A DNA stretch of 64,000 nt from positions 342,109 to 406,108 of the forward strand of contig NZ_VLKY01000003.1 in NCBI RefSeq assembly GCF_007830155.1, written 5' to 3'. Position 1 is the first letter of the stretch, and every line of letters starts with the position of its first letter. Shown in pieces: positions 34,982 to 48,380 of this stretch. Source of the stretch: Pseudomonas duriflava. GTDB taxonomy: Bacteria > Pseudomonadota > Gammaproteobacteria > Pseudomonadales > Pseudomonadaceae. Under the pieces are notes generated by a model, which did no database searches, had not been told where the DNA came from, and saw only the letters and a list, made by a program, of their open reading frames with translations. The position numbers and the translations under genes were made by a program.

Positions 34982-36904
34982 TTACTGCGATTTCCGTACC
35001 CGCAGATACCACTCGGACAGCAACCGCACTTGCTTCTCTGTATAGCCCCTCTCGACCATGCGCGTCACAAAATCGCTGTGCTTCTGCTGGTCTTCCTTGC
35101 TGGCTTTGGCATTGAAACTAATGACCGGCAAGAGATCCTCGGTGTTGGAGAACATCTTTTTCTCAATGACCGTACGCAGCTTCTCGTAAGACAGCCAGCT
35201 CGGATTCTTGCCGTTATTGTTGGCTCGTGCACGCAATACAAAGTTGACGATCTCGTTGCGGAAATCTTTCGGATTGCTAATGCCAGCCGGTTTCTCGATT
35301 TTTTCCAGCTCTTCATTCAGGGCTGCGCGATTGAGAATTTCGCCGGTTTCGGGATCTCGATATTCCTGATCCTGAATCCAGAAGTCTGCATAGAGTACAT
35401 AGCGATCAAAGATATTCTGGCCGTACTCGCTATAGGATTCGAGATAAGCCGTCTGGATCTCCTTGCCGATGAATTCAACATAGCGGGGCGCCAGATACTC
35501 TTTGATAAAGCGCATGTAACGCTCGCGCACTTCAGCCGGGAATTGCTCCTGCTCAATCTGCTGTTCTAGTACATAGAGTAGGTGAACCGGGTTGGCGGCC
35601 ACTTCGTTGGGATCGAAGTTAAATACACGGGACAAAATCTTAAAGGCAAAACGGGTTGAAAGGCCATTCATGCCCTCATCAACGCCTGCAGTGTCACGGT
35701 ATTCCTGAATCGACTTGGCTTTGGGATCAGTATCTTTGAGGTTTTCACCATCATAGACACGCATTTTTGAGTAGATGTTGGAGTTTTCTGGCTCTTTAAG
35801 GCGCGAAAGAACGGAAAACTGTGCCAGCATTTTTAGCGTATCAGGGGCGCAATGAGCATCAGCAAGAGAGCTGTTGATCAACAGCTTGTCGTAAATCTTG
35901 ATTTCATCCGAGACGCGTAGGCAATACGGGACCTTGACGATATAGATACGGTCAATGAAGGCCTCGTTATTCTTATTGTTTCGGAAGGTATGCCATTCCG
36001 ACTCGTTGGAGTGCGCTAGGATAATGCCGCTGTAGGGTAGGGAGCCCAAGCCTTCCGTACTGTTGTAATTACCTTCCTGCGTTGCCGTCAGGAGAGGGTG
36101 CAGGACCTTGATGGGCGCCTTGAACATCTCGACGAATTCCATCAAGCCTTGGTTGGCCCGGCACAATGCACCTGAATAGCTGTAGGCGTCGGCGTCGTTC
36201 TGCGGAAACTCTTCAAGTTTACGAATATCGACTTTGCCTACTAGTGCAGAGATATCCTGGTTGTTTTCATCACCTGGCTCTGTCTTGGCGATGGCAATTT
36301 GGTTGAGAATGGATGGGCGCAGCTTAACGACGCGGAATTTACTGATATCGCCGCCAAACTCCTGGAGCCGCTTGGCCGCCCACGGTGACATAATGCTGCG
36401 CAGGTAGTGACGAGGAATGCCGTAATCCTCTTCGAGGATCTGGCCGTCTTCGTCGGGGTTGAACAGCCCCAGCGGAGATTCGAACACCGGCGAGCCCTTG
36501 ATGGCGTAGAAGGGAACCTTCTCCATCAACTGCTTGAGCTTTTCTGCCAGTGATGATTTACCGCCCCCTACAGGCCCCAGGAGATAAAGAATCTGCTTCT
36601 TTTCTTCAAGACCTTGGGCGGCATGCCGGAAGTACGAAACGATTTGCTCAATGCAGTCTTCCATGCCATGGAAGTCAGCAAAGGCAGGGTAACGCCGGAT
36701 CACCTTATTGGAAAAGATGCGCGATAAGCGCGGATCGCTGGTGGTATCTACCAGCTCCGGTTCACCAATAGCCATGAGCATACGCTCAGCGGCACTGGCA
36801 TAGGCAGTACGGTCCTTCTTGCAGATCTCAAGATATTCCTGAAGGGAATATTCTTCCTGACGAGTCGCTTCGAAACGCCCCTGGAAGTGACTGAAAATGC
36901 TCAT
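34982..36904 (-). CDS. prkA: PrkA serine protein kinase (AAA+ type)
   Basis: YeaG/PrkA, 640 aa. The N-terminal AAA-like domain contains the Walker A motif LLGPVGGGKSSLAEKL near residue 108; the C-terminal PrkA kinase domain includes NIFDRYVLYADFWIQDQEYRDPETGE and RNEIVNFVLRARANNNGKNP (cited in part). In E. coli the homologue is involved in nitrogen starvation and stationary phase. It leads prkA-yeaH-ycgB on the minus strand; the 261 bp upstream (36905-37165) separates it from glpE and should contain the promoter. ATG 36904. Confidence 0.95.
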   Translation of the reverse strand: MSIFSHFQGRFEATRQEEYSLQEYLEICKKDRTAYASAAERMLMAIGEPELVDTTSDPRLSRIFSNKVIRRYPAFADFHGMEDCIEQIVSYFRHAAQGLEEKKQILYLLGPVGGGKSSLAEKLKQLMEKVPFYAIKGSPVFESPLGLFNPDEDGQILEEDYGIPRHYLRSIMSPWAAKRLQEFGGDISKFRVVKLRPSILNQIAIAKTEPGDENNQDISALVGKVDIRKLEEFPQNDADAYSYSGALCRANQGLMEFVEMFKAPIKVLHPLLTATQEGNYNSTEGLGSLPYSGIILAHSNESEWHTFRNNKNNEAFIDRIYIVKVPYCLRVSDEIKIYDKLLINSSLADAHCAPDTLKMLAQFSVLSRLKEPENSNIYSKMRVYDGENLKDTDPKAKSIQEYRDTAGVDEGMNGLSTRFAFKILSRVFNFDPNEVAANPVHLLYVLEQQIEQEQFPAEVRERYMRFIKEYLAPRYVEFIGKEIQTAYLESYSEYGQNIFDRYVLYADFWIQDQEYRDPETGEILNRAALNEELEKIEKPAGISNPKDFRNEIVNFVLRARANNNGKNPSWLSYEKLRTVIEKKMFSNTEDLLPVISFNAKASKEDQQKHSDFVTRMVERGYTEKQVRLLSEWYLRVRKSQ

Positions 36905-37165
36905 GACGTCTCCTCGCTGGATACCCTCGAGCCGGCCGGAATCGGTCGTACGGGATGCACGAGAACAAAAACAGTCGACGGAGCAACCGTTGATATTCCC
37001 CCGAACACCTAATGGTCGTACCGATAGCGCAGCCGGTTATCCGGCTCCCTGAAATGGGAAGGCCTGATTCAAGAATAGTCCGATTATGGAGATGTGGAAG
37101 CCCCCTTTAATACTTATGTTGTAACCGGATCGTCAAAAGCCTGTGCTAAGAGGTAATGCAGGGCA

Positions 37166-37492
37166 CTAAAATGAGCCACTTTCCGTTTCGTCGGGATAAG
37201 TGCTTCGCCACTGCTCGAAGCCGCCGTCCAAGCTATAGACATCGCTAAATCCTTGCTGCGCAAAGAAGGCCGCGGCACTTTGGCTGGAGTGCCCGTGATA
37301 GCAGACAACAACCAGCGGTTGATCCAGGTCGGCCTGTGCGAGGAAATCAGGCAGCGTCTGGTTGTCGACCCGCTTTGAGCCTGTGATATGCAACGTTGCG
37401 AAACTATGCGGGTCGCGGATATCTACGATAGTAGCGCCACGCTGGCGCAGTTCTAGGGCTTGGTTCGGATCGATGTGGTGAAATTCGCTCAT
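37166..37492 (-). CDS. glpE: Thiosulfate sulfurtransferase GlpE
   Basis: Single-domain rhodanese of 108 aa. The active-site loop is [14 protein letters not shown] with the persulfide Cys; [17 protein letters not shown] at the start and [14 protein letters not shown] are typical. It transfers sulfane sulfur from thiosulfate to cyanide or thiols. It directly abuts apaH (stop and start adjacent), at the 3' end of the lptD-surA-pdxA-rsmA-apaG-apaH run. Confidence 0.93.
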   Translation of the reverse strand: MSEFHHIDPNQALELRQRGATIVDIRDPHSFATLHITGSKRVDNQTLPDFLAQADLDQPLVVVCYHGHSSQSAAAFFAQQGFSDVYSLDGGFEQWRSTYPDETESGSF

Positions 37493-38314
37493 TCAGCCTC
37501 CTTTACGGCAGGCGCAGGTATGACGCTCGCCAGTATCGACATTCAATAAAGTCATTTTATTACCCCAGACGCAGCCAGTATCCAAGGCAAATACGCCGGG
37601 CTCGTCGCAGCGGCCTTCAAGGGCCGCCCAGTGTCCAAAGATCAGACGATGTTCTCGCGTCAAGCGGTGCGGATGGCTAAACCACGGAGCAAAACCGTCA
37701 GGGGCGTTTCCGGAGGCTTCTTTGGATTTGAGTTCCAGCGTGCCGTCTGCCGCGCAAAATCGCATGCGGGTCAGATAGTTGGTAATGACCCGCCAACGCT
37801 CAACACCTTCGAGATCCTCCCGCCATAATGCCGGCTCGTTGCCGTACATCCCCTCGATAAATAAGGGGAAACGCTCATCATCCTGAAGAACCGACTCGAC
37901 TTCGCCCGCTAGGGTCAAAGCGTGAGGTAGCGTCCACTGAGGAGGTAGACCTGCATGAACCAGAATTGTGTCGTAGACGGCATCGTAATGCAGTATAGGC
38001 TGCTGGCGTAGCCAGTTCAGCAGCTCGTCCCGGTCGGGCGCTTTAAGAATCTTGCGTAGTGTATCGCTTTTCTTTAAGCGCTCCGGATGAAGCGATGTCG
38101 CCAGGAGATGCAGGTCGTGATTACCTAGTACGGTTACAATGGCATCGCGCATCTCGTAAAGAAAGCGCAGCGTCTCTAGCGATTGTGGACCACGGTTCAC
38201 CAAATCGCCTACCAGCCACAGGCGGTCTTGCGTCCGATCAAACTCTACGGTGTCAAGCAGGCATACGAGAGGATCCAAGCAACCCTGCAGATCACCGACG
38301 GCATACAATGTCAT
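37493..38314 (-). CDS. apaH: Symmetrical Ap4A hydrolase (ApaH)
   Basis: Metallophosphatase of 273 aa that splits diadenosine tetraphosphate into two ADP; also linked to removal of Np4N RNA caps. Motifs are [43 protein letters not shown] and FGHWAALEG. The start codon overlaps the apaG stop (TAATG). Conserved Pseudomonas order rsmA-apaG-apaH-glpE. Confidence 0.95.
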   Translation of the reverse strand: MTLYAVGDLQGCLDPLVCLLDTVEFDRTQDRLWLVGDLVNRGPQSLETLRFLYEMRDAIVTVLGNHDLHLLATSLHPERLKKSDTLRKILKAPDRDELLNWLRQQPILHYDAVYDTILVHAGLPPQWTLPHALTLAGEVESVLQDDERFPLFIEGMYGNEPALWREDLEGVERWRVITNYLTRMRFCAADGTLELKSKEASGNAPDGFAPWFSHPHRLTREHRLIFGHWAALEGRCDEPGVFALDTGCVWGNKMTLLNVDTGERHTCACRKGG

Positions 38315-38694
38315 TAGTGAAGCGCACCCGGAACAACCAAACGGAACGGTGCGATTTCGGCATCAAAATCATGCCCATCGCTGGCTTGCATCCTATAGCT
38401 TCCGCGCATGCTGCCTACTTGTGTCTCAAGTACCGTACCGCTGCTGTACTGGTAACTTGCACCGGGTGAAATAACGGGTTGTTCACCAATGACGCCGGCG
38501 CCACGTACTTCCTGAGTCCGACCATTGCCATCGGTAATGAGCCAGTGGCGAGTATGCAGTTTAGCCGGTAGGCTGCCTTCGTTAGTAATAGTGACATCAT
38601 AGGCAAAGGCGAATCGGTTTTGCGCTGCGATGGATTGCTCAGGCAAATAGCGTGTGGAAACGCTGACCTTGATGTTATAGCGTGGGTCGGACAC
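38314..38694 (-). CDS. apaG: ApaG (Co2+/Mg2+ efflux-associated, DUF525)
   Basis: Beta-sandwich protein of 126 aa, fibronectin-III-like. Typical stretches are [56 protein letters not shown] and [10 protein letters not shown]. No catalytic role is known. The start is GTG 38694, after GAGGT; it gives the family N-terminus SDPRYNIKV. The frame extending to 38826 overlaps rsmA and is not used. Confidence 0.92.
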   Translation of the reverse strand: MSDPRYNIKVSVSTRYLPEQSIAAQNRFAFAYDVTITNEGSLPAKLHTRHWLITDGNGRTQEVRGAGVIGEQPVISPGASYQYSSGTVLETQVGSMRGSYRMQASDGHDFDAEIAPFRLVVPGALH

Positions 38695-38734
38695 AGGGGC
38701 TGACCTCGTGAGAAGCGAGTGTATTGAGTTGACC

Positions 38735-39538
38735 TTAGTTGCTAGGCGATAAGTCTGCCAAGACATTGGCCAAACGGACAAAGGCGGCGATATCCAATTG
38801 CTCCGGACGCAGTCCAGGCTCGACATGGGCAGCCTCGATCATGTCGGTGCTCATGAGGTTCTTCAGTGTATTGCGCAACGTTTTACGGCGCTGATTGAAG
38901 GCTTCACGCACGACACGCTCCAGTATTTTCGGATCGCGAGCGGGATGCGGCAGCTTAGTGTGCGGCACAAGACGTACAATGGCAGAGTCTACCTTTGGCG
39001 GTGGATTGAAGGCTCCCGGCCCTACATTAAACAGATGTTCAACGCGGCAGTGATACTGCACCATAATTGACAGGCGTCCCCAGTCGCCGCCGCCCGGTTC
39101 AGCAGCGAGTCGCTCGACTACTTCCTTCTGCAGCATGAAGTGCATGTCCGCGATAACATCAGCATGGGCAAGAAGGTGAAAGATAAGCGGGGTCGAAATA
39201 TTGTAGGGCAGATTTCCAACCACACGCAGCTTGTCAGAGCCAGCCAGTGCGCTGAAATCAAACTTCAGAGCATCGCCTTGGTGCAAGGTAAAGTTCGGGT
39301 TAAGGCCGAATTTCAGTTTCAGCAGGGGAATCAGGTCTTGGTCGAGTTCGATAACATCGAGATGGGCGCCACTGGCCACTAATCCCTCTGTTAGAGCGCC
39401 TTGTCCAGGGCCGATTTCCAGTAGGCGCTCGCCTTCACGACCATGGATAGCGCGAAGGATACGGTGAATAACGCCAGCATCATGGAGAAAGTTTTGACCG
39501 AAACGCTTTCGCGCCCGGTGCTGATAAAGCTCAGTCAT
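38735..39538 (-). CDS. rsmA: 16S rRNA dimethyladenosine transferase RsmA (KsgA)
   Basis: Dimethylates A1518 and A1519 of 16S rRNA using SAM; 267 aa. Motifs are [60 protein letters not shown] with catalytic NLPY, and a helical C-terminal domain with [12 protein letters not shown]. Overlaps pdxA by 4 bases and lies 40 bp upstream of apaG. Named ksgA in older work; not the carbon-storage regulator RsmA. Confidence 0.96.
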   Translation of the reverse strand: MTELYQHRARKRFGQNFLHDAGVIHRILRAIHGREGERLLEIGPGQGALTEGLVASGAHLDVIELDQDLIPLLKLKFGLNPNFTLHQGDALKFDFSALAGSDKLRVVGNLPYNISTPLIFHLLAHADVIADMHFMLQKEVVERLAAEPGGGDWGRLSIMVQYHCRVEHLFNVGPGAFNPPPKVDSAIVRLVPHTKLPHPARDPKILERVVREAFNQRRKTLRNTLKNLMSTDMIEAAHVEPGLRPEQLDIAAFVRLANVLADLSPSN

Positions 39539-40530
39539 GGAGTATGTGCTTCAGCCATTAGATAGGCTGTCTTCAAGGCGACTTCAAGGCTACCGATATC
39601 GACCCGGCCCGTGCCAGCCAGATCCAAGGCAGTTCCATGGTCAACCGATGTTCGAATAATGGGCAGACCTAGCGTTACGTTCACGGCAGCGCCAAAGCCC
39701 TTGTGCTTGAGTACGGGAAGTCCCTGGTCATGATACATGGCCAGGACGGCATCACAATGATCCAGATACTTGGGTGTGAAAAGCGTATCGGCAGGCAACG
39801 GCCCTGCTAAATCGATGCCTTCTGCCCGCAAGGTATCGAGAGCGGGTTCGATGATCTCGATTTCTTCGAGGCCCAAATGCCCGCCTTCGCCTGCATGTGG
39901 ATTAAGGCCACATACCAAAATCCGGGGCTGAGCAATGCCAAACTTGTTCTGTAAGTCCTTATGAAGGATACGGGTTACCTGCAGGAGGCGCTCTCGGGTA
40001 ACAGCATCCGCCACGGCTCGCAAAGGCAGATGTGTAGTCACTAAACCTACCCGTAAGCCTGTCGTTGCAAGCATCATGACGACCTGAGCTGTACCTGTCA
40101 GCTCGGCTAGAAACTCGGTATGTCCGGAAAACGGAATGCCTGCTTCGTTGATGATGCCCTTGTGCACCGGAGCGGTAATCATGCCCGCGAACATGCCATC
40201 CATGCATCCTTGAGCGGCTCGAGTTAGCGTCTCGAGCACATAAGGTCCATTGGCTGCATCAAGGCATCCCGTTTTAACCGGAGCGGACAACGGTGTATCC
40301 CATACATACAAAGCACCTGCCGGTGCAGGTTGCAGTGACTTTTGTTCGGGAGTGGTCGGAATGAAAGTAATCGAGAGGCCTAGCTGCTGGGCTCGCGCAG
40401 CTAGCATCTCCAGACTGGCAACTGCAATCAGAGCGTGGGGTTGAGCTACTCGAGCCATAAGCAGGCACAGGTCGGGACCTATGCCTGCCGGCTCACCAGG
40501 CGTCAAAGCGAAGTGCCTGGGTAAGCTCAC
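39535..40530 (-). CDS. pdxA: 4-hydroxythreonine-4-phosphate dehydrogenase
   Basis: Vitamin B6 biosynthesis enzyme of 331 aa. Family stretches are [65 protein letters not shown] (metal His), [15 protein letters not shown] and [19 protein letters not shown]. Start overlaps the surA stop and end overlaps rsmA, 4 bases each, so the envelope and B6 genes are co-translated as in other gammaproteobacteria. Confidence 0.96.
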   Translation of the reverse strand: MSLPRHFALTPGEPAGIGPDLCLLMARVAQPHALIAVASLEMLAARAQQLGLSITFIPTTPEQKSLQPAPAGALYVWDTPLSAPVKTGCLDAANGPYVLETLTRAAQGCMDGMFAGMITAPVHKGIINEAGIPFSGHTEFLAELTGTAQVVMMLATTGLRVGLVTTHLPLRAVADAVTRERLLQVTRILHKDLQNKFGIAQPRILVCGLNPHAGEGGHLGLEEIEIIEPALDTLRAEGIDLAGPLPADTLFTPKYLDHCDAVLAMYHDQGLPVLKHKGFGAAVNVTLGLPIIRTSVDHGTALDLAGTGRVDIGSLEVALKTAYLMAEAHTP

Positions 40531-41828
40531 TGCTTGATTTCCACGTAAGCCTCATCCCTGATCTGACGGAGCCAGGATTGCAGCTCCTGATCATACTTGC
40601 GGTTACGCAACAGATTCAGGGCCTGCTGTTGACGAACCTGATCGCTATTATCCGTGGCGCGGCGTCCTAACACTTCCAGAATATGCCAGCCATACTGAGT
40701 ACGGAACGGTTGTGACAGCTCGCCGGCTGGCGTGTTGGCCATGACCTCCCGGAACTCAGGAACCAATGAGTCGGGATTAACCCAGTCAAGATCGCCACCG
40801 TTGAGTGCCGAGCCTGGATCTTCCGAAAAGCTCTTGGCCAAGTCCGCAAAGCTTTCACCATTAACGATACGCTCCCGCAAACGTTGCGCCAGACGACGTG
40901 TGGCATCGTCACTGCGAATTTCGTTGGGTTTGAGCAAAATATGTCGGACATGAACTTCGTCGACGACCGAGCTGCCACCGCCGCGCTTTTCTTCCACCTT
41001 GAGGATGATGAAGCCGCCAGGTACACGTACCGGCTCGGTTACATCACCTACATTCATGTCACTGACTATTTGATCAAAGGGTGGTGGAAGTTGTGCAGCC
41101 TTACGCCAGCCAATTTCGCCGCCATCTAGTGCGTTATCGCCTGCCGAGTGTGCTATCGCCAGCTGAGCGAAATCACCACCCTGGCGAAGCTGTCTATAAA
41201 GCTGCTCAGCCTTCTGGCCAGCGGCCTGAGTTGTAGCGGCCGAGGCGTTATCAGGAACCGGAACAAGAATATTGGCAAGCCGATATTCCTCCGCCAACTG
41301 AATTCGGCCTAGGTCGGAGGCAAGGAAGTTTTGTATTTCCTGTGGGCTCACCTGAATACGTTGAGCGACTTGTCGCTGACGTACCCGGCTGATGAGTAAT
41401 TCACGGCGGACCTGCTCTCGAGCATCCTCATAAGAGAGGCCATCTCTGGCTAAGGCTTGGCGAAACTCCGCAACGCTGAGGCCATTGCGCTGGGCAATGG
41501 TCGCAACGGCCTGGTTGAGCTCTTCATCCGAAACTCGGATGCCGTTGCGCTCGGCCATCTGTAGCTGGATGTCCTCCAAAATGAGGCGCTCCAGTACTTG
41601 GCTCTGCAAGGCACTATCCGGGGGGACGGAACCACCGCGTCGTAGGATGTTCTGCTTAACCTCTTCGACCCGCTGTTTCAGCTGGCTTTCCATGACCACG
41701 TCGTTGTCGACAATCGCAACGACACGATCCAGCGGTACCACGGCTGCATGGGTCAGCGAACTTAAAGTGAGCGCCACGCCCAAAGCGAGCGGGCGCATAG
41801 CGTTACATAGCTTGGTCTTCACGTTCAC
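40527..41828 (-). CDS. surA: Periplasmic chaperone and prolyl isomerase SurA
   Basis: Outer-membrane protein chaperone of 433 aa. A signal peptide ends near residue 28 ([18 protein letters not shown]). Then come the N-terminal chaperone domain ([18 protein letters not shown]), two parvulin domains (around 185-285 and 295-395; second with [11 protein letters not shown]) and a C-terminal helix. It overlaps lptD by 26 bases. LptD, encoded just upstream, is a classic SurA client. Confidence 0.95.
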   Translation of the reverse strand: MNVKTKLCNAMRPLALGVALTLSSLTHAAVVPLDRVVAIVDNDVVMESQLKQRVEEVKQNILRRGGSVPPDSALQSQVLERLILEDIQLQMAERNGIRVSDEELNQAVATIAQRNGLSVAEFRQALARDGLSYEDAREQVRRELLISRVRQRQVAQRIQVSPQEIQNFLASDLGRIQLAEEYRLANILVPVPDNASAATTQAAGQKAEQLYRQLRQGGDFAQLAIAHSAGDNALDGGEIGWRKAAQLPPPFDQIVSDMNVGDVTEPVRVPGGFIILKVEEKRGGGSSVVDEVHVRHILLKPNEIRSDDATRRLAQRLRERIVNGESFADLAKSFSEDPGSALNGGDLDWVNPDSLVPEFREVMANTPAGELSQPFRTQYGWHILEVLGRRATDNSDQVRQQQALNLLRNRKYDQELQSWLRQIRDEAYVEIKQ

Positions 41829-44517
41829 GATAGCCTTGAATGCCTTTGTCTAGGAAACCTTCGGTCTTGCCACCAAAGACATTGCCGAGACCTTTCAGGA
41901 TGATTTGCAGGAAGATGCCGCGATCGGACTCTGTGCTTTGTGATGTGTAATAGACATCATCTTCTGTCTTGAGCCAGTAACGGCTAATCAGGCGAAGCTT
42001 CCAGCAACAGTTGTCATATTCGAACCCACCAAATGCTTCCAGCGTACGGTTTTGGTTGTAATCATACTGCCAGCGCGCAATAGCAGACCACTGCGGGACA
42101 ATCGGCCAGATAACTGAAAAGTCATGTTGCTTGATACGATAATCATCGCTGTCATAAATGAAGCGGCCCAGGTTTGGATCATAAGTCCGGGTGTTAGCGC
42201 GATAGCGATAACCGGCATTGACTACTTTGTTCGGGTTGGCTTCAGGCTGGTAATGGAACATCACATTGCCTGAATCGGTTTCTTTGGTGTTGGGATCCCA
42301 GTTGAGCTCTGAACTAACACGCCAATCACGATTGAATCGGTACATGCCCGTTAGTGCATAAGGCGAGCGCCATGTCGTGGCGTCATCTGGTAAGTCGTCT
42401 TCCAGTCCCGGTAGTTGAACACGTCGGTTCGAGAAGTAATACAGCTGACCTGCGCTGATATTAGCTCTTTCAAATCCACTGGGCTCGATAAAGCGCGAGG
42501 TGGCGCCTAATGCTAGCTGGTTGGCATCACCAATGCGATCCGTCCCAGTAAAGCGATTGTCACGCCATAGCGAACTGTAGCTGAACGTGTACTCACTGGT
42601 ATCGAAGACAGGAATGTCGCTCTGGTCTTCATAAGGTACATATAAGTATTTGGCTCGAGGCTCAAGGGTTTGCTTGCCGCCCTCTCCAAACAGATTCAAA
42701 TCGCGATCAAAATACAAGCCACTATTTACGCTCAGTATTGGCAGGTTACGATCCGGGCTGTCATTGAAAGTGCGTTTTTGAGCGGCTAATAGTTGCTCGC
42801 CTCTACTATCAATATCTAAATCGTATTGAGTATAAATGTACTTAGCTGAAGGCGTTAAATAACCCCAGCTTGAACTCAGAGGTAACGAAACGCTAGGCGA
42901 TAAGTTAAATCGCTCACCTTCAGCGCGCGCTAGACCATTGTTTAGGCCTATATTGTAATCGAGTCTATCACTACTATTTTCAAGGTCACGTTGGAACTTT
43001 ACAAACTCCGTGTCGTAAGAGAAGGTCAGGCCGCCCGGGGTAAACGGTAGGCGTCCATTCAACGTCAGTTGCGGCAATCTGTTATACGGGGTTACGTTTG
43101 AAACCGTGGCCAATTGGTAGGCCTGAGCATTGATACCTGCTGTAAACGTATCGCCCCGGTAGGTCAAGCGTCCCTGTTGATTCAGATAAGTCGGTGTACT
43201 GATTCCTAGATCGGTATCGAGGTCCTGAAAATAATAAGGATCACTGATACGCGTATAATCAACTTCCGCTAGCCAGCGTGAGTCTAGGCCGGTCCGATTC
43301 TTCCAACCGTAAAGCCAGCGTGTATCTGTCTGCTCTGGCATGTCCTCATGATCGTTTTCCTGATCGTTTAGATAGGCTGCGCTGAGCTGACCTTCACTGC
43401 TACGTGTCAGATAACGGAATTCGCCTTCCATCATCAGGCCGCGCTTGCTCATATAGCGCGGATAGAGGGTGGCATCGTAGTTTGGGGCTAAGTTGAAGTA
43501 ATACGGCGTAACAACTGTTAGACCATTATCACTCGATGAACCAATCGTTGGCGGGAGGAAGCCGGACTGACGCCGATCATCGATGGGGAAGTAGATGAAC
43601 GGTGTATAAAGAACCGGGATATCCTTGACGCGCAAGGTGGCATTGGTTGCATAGCCAAGCCCTGTTGCTGGATTCAAGGTAACGTTATTGCCCTTGAGCT
43701 GCCAGGCATTGCTACTCGGTTCACAGGTAGTGTACGTCCCGTCTTTAAGACGAATGACAGCATCCTCACTACGCTTGGCATATAACGCACTACCGCGGAT
43801 GCGGCTCTGGTGAACGACATATTCGGCGTTGTCCACCTGGACTTCGCCATTGTCGAGCTGCATTTGTGCGTTATCGCCAACAACCAGCATGCCGTCATCG
43901 CGGAACTTGACGTTACCGTTGAGCTCGCCACGGTTTTCTGCGCGGTGCAGGTTGGCCTCATCGGCTTCGACTTGCATGCTGCCCTGACGCAGTACCACAT
44001 TACCTGCCAGGGTAGCAGTCTGGGTCTGCTCCTCATAACGGGAAGCCTTGGCCGACACATAGGTCGGTGCCTCTTCCATAGGGGTATTGTCGTTCATTCC
44101 CGGGCGCTGAGGCTCTACATAGGCACCGGAGCAATACGGTCCCGTCTCGGCCAATTGTGCAGGCGTCAGCTTTTCACGGGGCACCCAGTCGAGATGGCTA
44201 TAGTCGGGACTACGAGAGGCCAGTGCCCGACCTTTGCTTTCCGTAACCAGCATAGTCTTGGGTTCGGTCGACGCTGTGGCCTGTGGTGAAGTATCCGTGC
44301 GGCCTGCACTAACCGCTGAATCTGTATGAGCGGGGCGGGGTGTGCTGTTAGCAGCCGCCTCGGCATTACACGCCCACCCACCCGAAGCGGAGGGGGCGCA
44401 GTTGAACTGCTGGGCTGCTGGTGCAGCGATCAGGGTAGTCATTGGCTGGAAAGCCAGAAGACTGCCGGTTACCAGCAAGGGAAACTTTCTGCGAAACGCG
44501 GGGGATTTCACGGCCAT
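41803..44517 (-). CDS. lptD: LPS-assembly outer-membrane protein LptD
   Basis: Outer-membrane LPS translocon subunit of 904 aa. Signal sequence with [14 protein letters not shown], an N-terminal OstA/LptA-like beta-jellyroll ([31 protein letters not shown]), and a large C-terminal beta-barrel ([27 protein letters not shown]-like and [14 protein letters not shown] stretches). Cysteines near residues 30-40 and in the barrel could form the interdomain disulfides. I chose ATG 44517, which gives the Pseudomonas N-terminus [15 protein letters not shown]; the upstream part of the frame is a run-on. Divergent from amgK. Confidence 0.95.
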   Translation of the reverse strand: MAVKSPAFRRKFPLLVTGSLLAFQPMTTLIAAPAAQQFNCAPSASGGWACNAEAAANSTPRPAHTDSAVSAGRTDTSPQATASTEPKTMLVTESKGRALASRSPDYSHLDWVPREKLTPAQLAETGPYCSGAYVEPQRPGMNDNTPMEEAPTYVSAKASRYEEQTQTATLAGNVVLRQGSMQVEADEANLHRAENRGELNGNVKFRDDGMLVVGDNAQMQLDNGEVQVDNAEYVVHQSRIRGSALYAKRSEDAVIRLKDGTYTTCEPSSNAWQLKGNNVTLNPATGLGYATNATLRVKDIPVLYTPFIYFPIDDRRQSGFLPPTIGSSSDNGLTVVTPYYFNLAPNYDATLYPRYMSKRGLMMEGEFRYLTRSSEGQLSAAYLNDQENDHEDMPEQTDTRWLYGWKNRTGLDSRWLAEVDYTRISDPYYFQDLDTDLGISTPTYLNQQGRLTYRGDTFTAGINAQAYQLATVSNVTPYNRLPQLTLNGRLPFTPGGLTFSYDTEFVKFQRDLENSSDRLDYNIGLNNGLARAEGERFNLSPSVSLPLSSSWGYLTPSAKYIYTQYDLDIDSRGEQLLAAQKRTFNDSPDRNLPILSVNSGLYFDRDLNLFGEGGKQTLEPRAKYLYVPYEDQSDIPVFDTSEYTFSYSSLWRDNRFTGTDRIGDANQLALGATSRFIEPSGFERANISAGQLYYFSNRRVQLPGLEDDLPDDATTWRSPYALTGMYRFNRDWRVSSELNWDPNTKETDSGNVMFHYQPEANPNKVVNAGYRYRANTRTYDPNLGRFIYDSDDYRIKQHDFSVIWPIVPQWSAIARWQYDYNQNRTLEAFGGFEYDNCCWKLRLISRYWLKTEDDVYYTSQSTESDRGIFLQIILKGLGNVFGGKTEGFLDKGIQGYREREDQAM

Positions 44518-44642
44518 CCTTAAAGTTATCCTGCGCGCCATCGGCCCGGAAATGGGCCGCAGGCCTCTCGATGGGCTCAAAAAGATATCGGATAATAAAG
44601 CATGACCTGCACAACGGCTAGAGCCGAGGGATACCGCTAGAA

Positions 44643-46327
<1,685 letters not shown>

Positions 46328-47077
46328 ATGTTCTGGCCTTGGCCGCTCACGTTAACAGGAGTGGCGGCAGGATGGGCCTTGGCCAGCCTGCCGGGCGCTC
46401 TGCTCGGAGGTGTTTTGGGGCATGCTGCCGAGCGGCAGCTAGGCCTGACTTCTTGGTCAGCTCTGCGAGTACGGCTGAGGCAAGACGTCTTTGAGTATCA
46501 ATTGTTATTCGAGTTGCTGGGGTGCCTGGCCAAGGTAGGAGGACAGGTTACCGCTGCGCATATTCGGCAGGCTGAAGGCGAGATCAAACGGCTCGGATTG
46601 AATGCCGACGGTCGCCGCCGTGCTATTGCAGCCTTTGCGCAGGGTAAAAAGTCGGTGCCCTCAACGCAGGCACGCTTGAGGGCAGCCGCTGATCAGGCGG
46701 AGCTTCTTGTTCGTGCCTGCTGGCGTATGGCTTGGGTAAGCGGCAGTGTGAGACCGGGCGAGCGTGACCTCATTCTGCAATGGGGGGAGTGGGCGGGTTT
46801 ATCCCGTGTGCGTACGGAAGACTTGCAGCCGATGCGAGCAGCCAAGGTGCCCTGTTCCGATGAAGCCTACCGACAAGCCCTGGCCTTGCTGGGGGTGAGC
46901 AGCAGTAATGACCCGAAAATTATCAAGCGTGCCTATCGTCGATTGCTAAGCCGGCATCACCCAGACAAGGTTCAAGGCATGGGTGCCAATAAATACCTTG
47001 TACAAGAGGCCGCCGAGAAAACGGCGGCTCTGCATGCGGCGTATGCAATAGTCAGAGAGCGGCATGGTTTCCGCTGA
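46328..47077 (+). CDS. djlA: DjlA-type membrane co-chaperone
   Basis: Membrane-anchored J-domain protein of 249 aa. One N-terminal helix (about 7-30), a TerB-like helical domain (about 55-160) and a C-terminal J domain with the HPD motif in RLLSRHHPDKVQGMG. It stimulates DnaK ATPase at the membrane. Starts on the base after the murU stop, so it shares that transcript. Its stop lies 4 bases from the convergent DUF3530 gene. Confidence 0.9.
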   Translation: MFWPWPLTLTGVAAGWALASLPGALLGGVLGHAAERQLGLTSWSALRVRLRQDVFEYQLLFELLGCLAKVGGQVTAAHIRQAEGEIKRLGLNADGRRRAIAAFAQGKKSVPSTQARLRAAADQAELLVRACWRMAWVSGSVRPGERDLILQWGEWAGLSRVRTEDLQPMRAAKVPCSDEAYRQALALLGVSSSNDPKIIKRAYRRLLSRHHPDKVQGMGANKYLVQEAAEKTAALHAAYAIVRERHGFR

Positions 47078-47081
47078 AGCC

Positions 47082-48116
47082 TTAGGGAGTTTCCTCTGGG
47101 GTAGCTGCTTTGACGTGGCTATTCAGCCAGCCGCGTAAGCGTCGATATAGCTGCTCCTGTTCACTTTTAGGGTCGCCGGGGATGATCTTGAGGCTGATTT
47201 GGGTATAGCGCGAAGTGTTTTCGCGCACAGCGGCTTGGCGTCGACGCTCGGCGGCGCTGCGGACACGTGCCGTCTGGTCATGAAAGAAGTCACCTATTGT
47301 CAGATTCAATTTGGGTGCTATAGCTTCAAGGGGCGGAGCAAAGCCGATCGGAACCGTGCCGTCCACCATGAGCAGATAGTGAAGTTCACTAGGTTCACGC
47401 TCGGCCAAGTAGCGAGCTGCCCAGTAAGCACCACTGCCATGCCCTAGCAAAATGACCTGCTGAGCGCCTCTTTGCAAAGCAAGATCGATCCCTGATGCAA
47501 TACGTGCCATGACCCGTTCTGCATAAGCATCTTTTATTATTTGCGGGTCTGGTAGAGCCGTGCCGGCCTGGGCAGGTTCGCTGCTACCTACTTCCGCCTG
47601 GGTTTCGGCAGTGGGAGCCGTTCCGGCCACTCCTTCTACGGTTGTAGATGTATTGCCAGTGCTCGTATTGGCATCTGCATCGGCAGACGAGACTGAGGAT
47701 GAACCAGATGTTCGCGGCTGAGGCGCCGTGTTTTGGGGGTCAGGTAAGGTAAGGCTTAGCGTATTCCAGCCCGCGTCAGGTAGCTTGCGACGCAAAGGAC
47801 CGAGCGCTCTTGGCCAGTCTGCTGACTCACCATCGCCGGGAATCAATACGATGGTACCTTGTGGCTGGGGTGTATTAGCCAGACGCCAAAGTGCCAAAAA
47901 GGATTCGCTTCCTGCGTTCAGGGTTTGTCTTTCGTCAGAAGGTAACGTGCGTTCAAGAGCTTGTGCGGCTTCCTGGCTGCGCTCTAAAGGCGCAGCTCGC
48001 TCAAGGTTGGGCTGCGGTGCGGGCGGGGATGTCTTGTCTTCAGCATAAGTAATTGAGGCGGCTAAAAGGCACGAAGAAAATAATAAAAATGTTAGGTCGA
48101 AAAGGCGATTCAACAT
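47082..48116 (-). CDS. DUF3530 alpha/beta-hydrolase-like exported protein
   Basis: Predicted exported protein of 344 aa. Signal peptide MLNRLFDLTFLLFSSCLLAA with likely cleavage before EDKTSPP. The core has an alpha/beta hydrolase look: GTIVLIPGDGESADWP, and a nucleophile-elbow-like ILLGHGSGAYWAARYL. Between the two lies a low-complexity Ser/Thr/Ala/Glu linker (about 120-175). Function unknown; the DUF3530 family is common in Pseudomonas at this position. A catalytic triad cannot be confirmed by eye. Confidence 0.8.
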   Translation of the reverse strand: MLNRLFDLTFLLFSSCLLAASITYAEDKTSPPAPQPNLERAAPLERSQEAAQALERTLPSDERQTLNAGSESFLALWRLANTPQPQGTIVLIPGDGESADWPRALGPLRRKLPDAGWNTLSLTLPDPQNTAPQPRTSGSSSVSSADADANTSTGNTSTTVEGVAGTAPTAETQAEVGSSEPAQAGTALPDPQIIKDAYAERVMARIASGIDLALQRGAQQVILLGHGSGAYWAARYLAEREPSELHYLLMVDGTVPIGFAPPLEAIAPKLNLTIGDFFHDQTARVRSAAERRRQAAVRENTSRYTQISLKIIPGDPKSEQEQLYRRLRGWLNSHVKAATPEETP

Positions 48117-48380
48117 AGGGTTTACACTTCATCTTCTGTATAGGCGGTAAGGCAGAGCCTGCAATTCATGATGTGTGCATCACGCTGTCCATAGAAGATC
48201 ATCTACCGCAGGCTTTGCCGCCAAAGCTTCTATAACAATAATCGTAGCGTAGGCTTTCGCCTGTCAGAACACAGAGAATTAGACCTGTTGGTACTTTATC
48301 AGCAGGATGCCAAAACCGATGAGCCTATCGGGTAGGCACAGTTACAATGCTATTTCCCATGACCGCCTTGAGGCTTATCC

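Noticed and set aside
48143..48222. Imperfect inverted repeat (GGCGG...AGCCTGC / GCAGGCT...GCCGCC) upstream of rpe as a riboswitch
   Set aside because: The arms differ by an insertion, the loop is long and no conserved riboswitch core or terminator is visible; it is not enough to claim an element.
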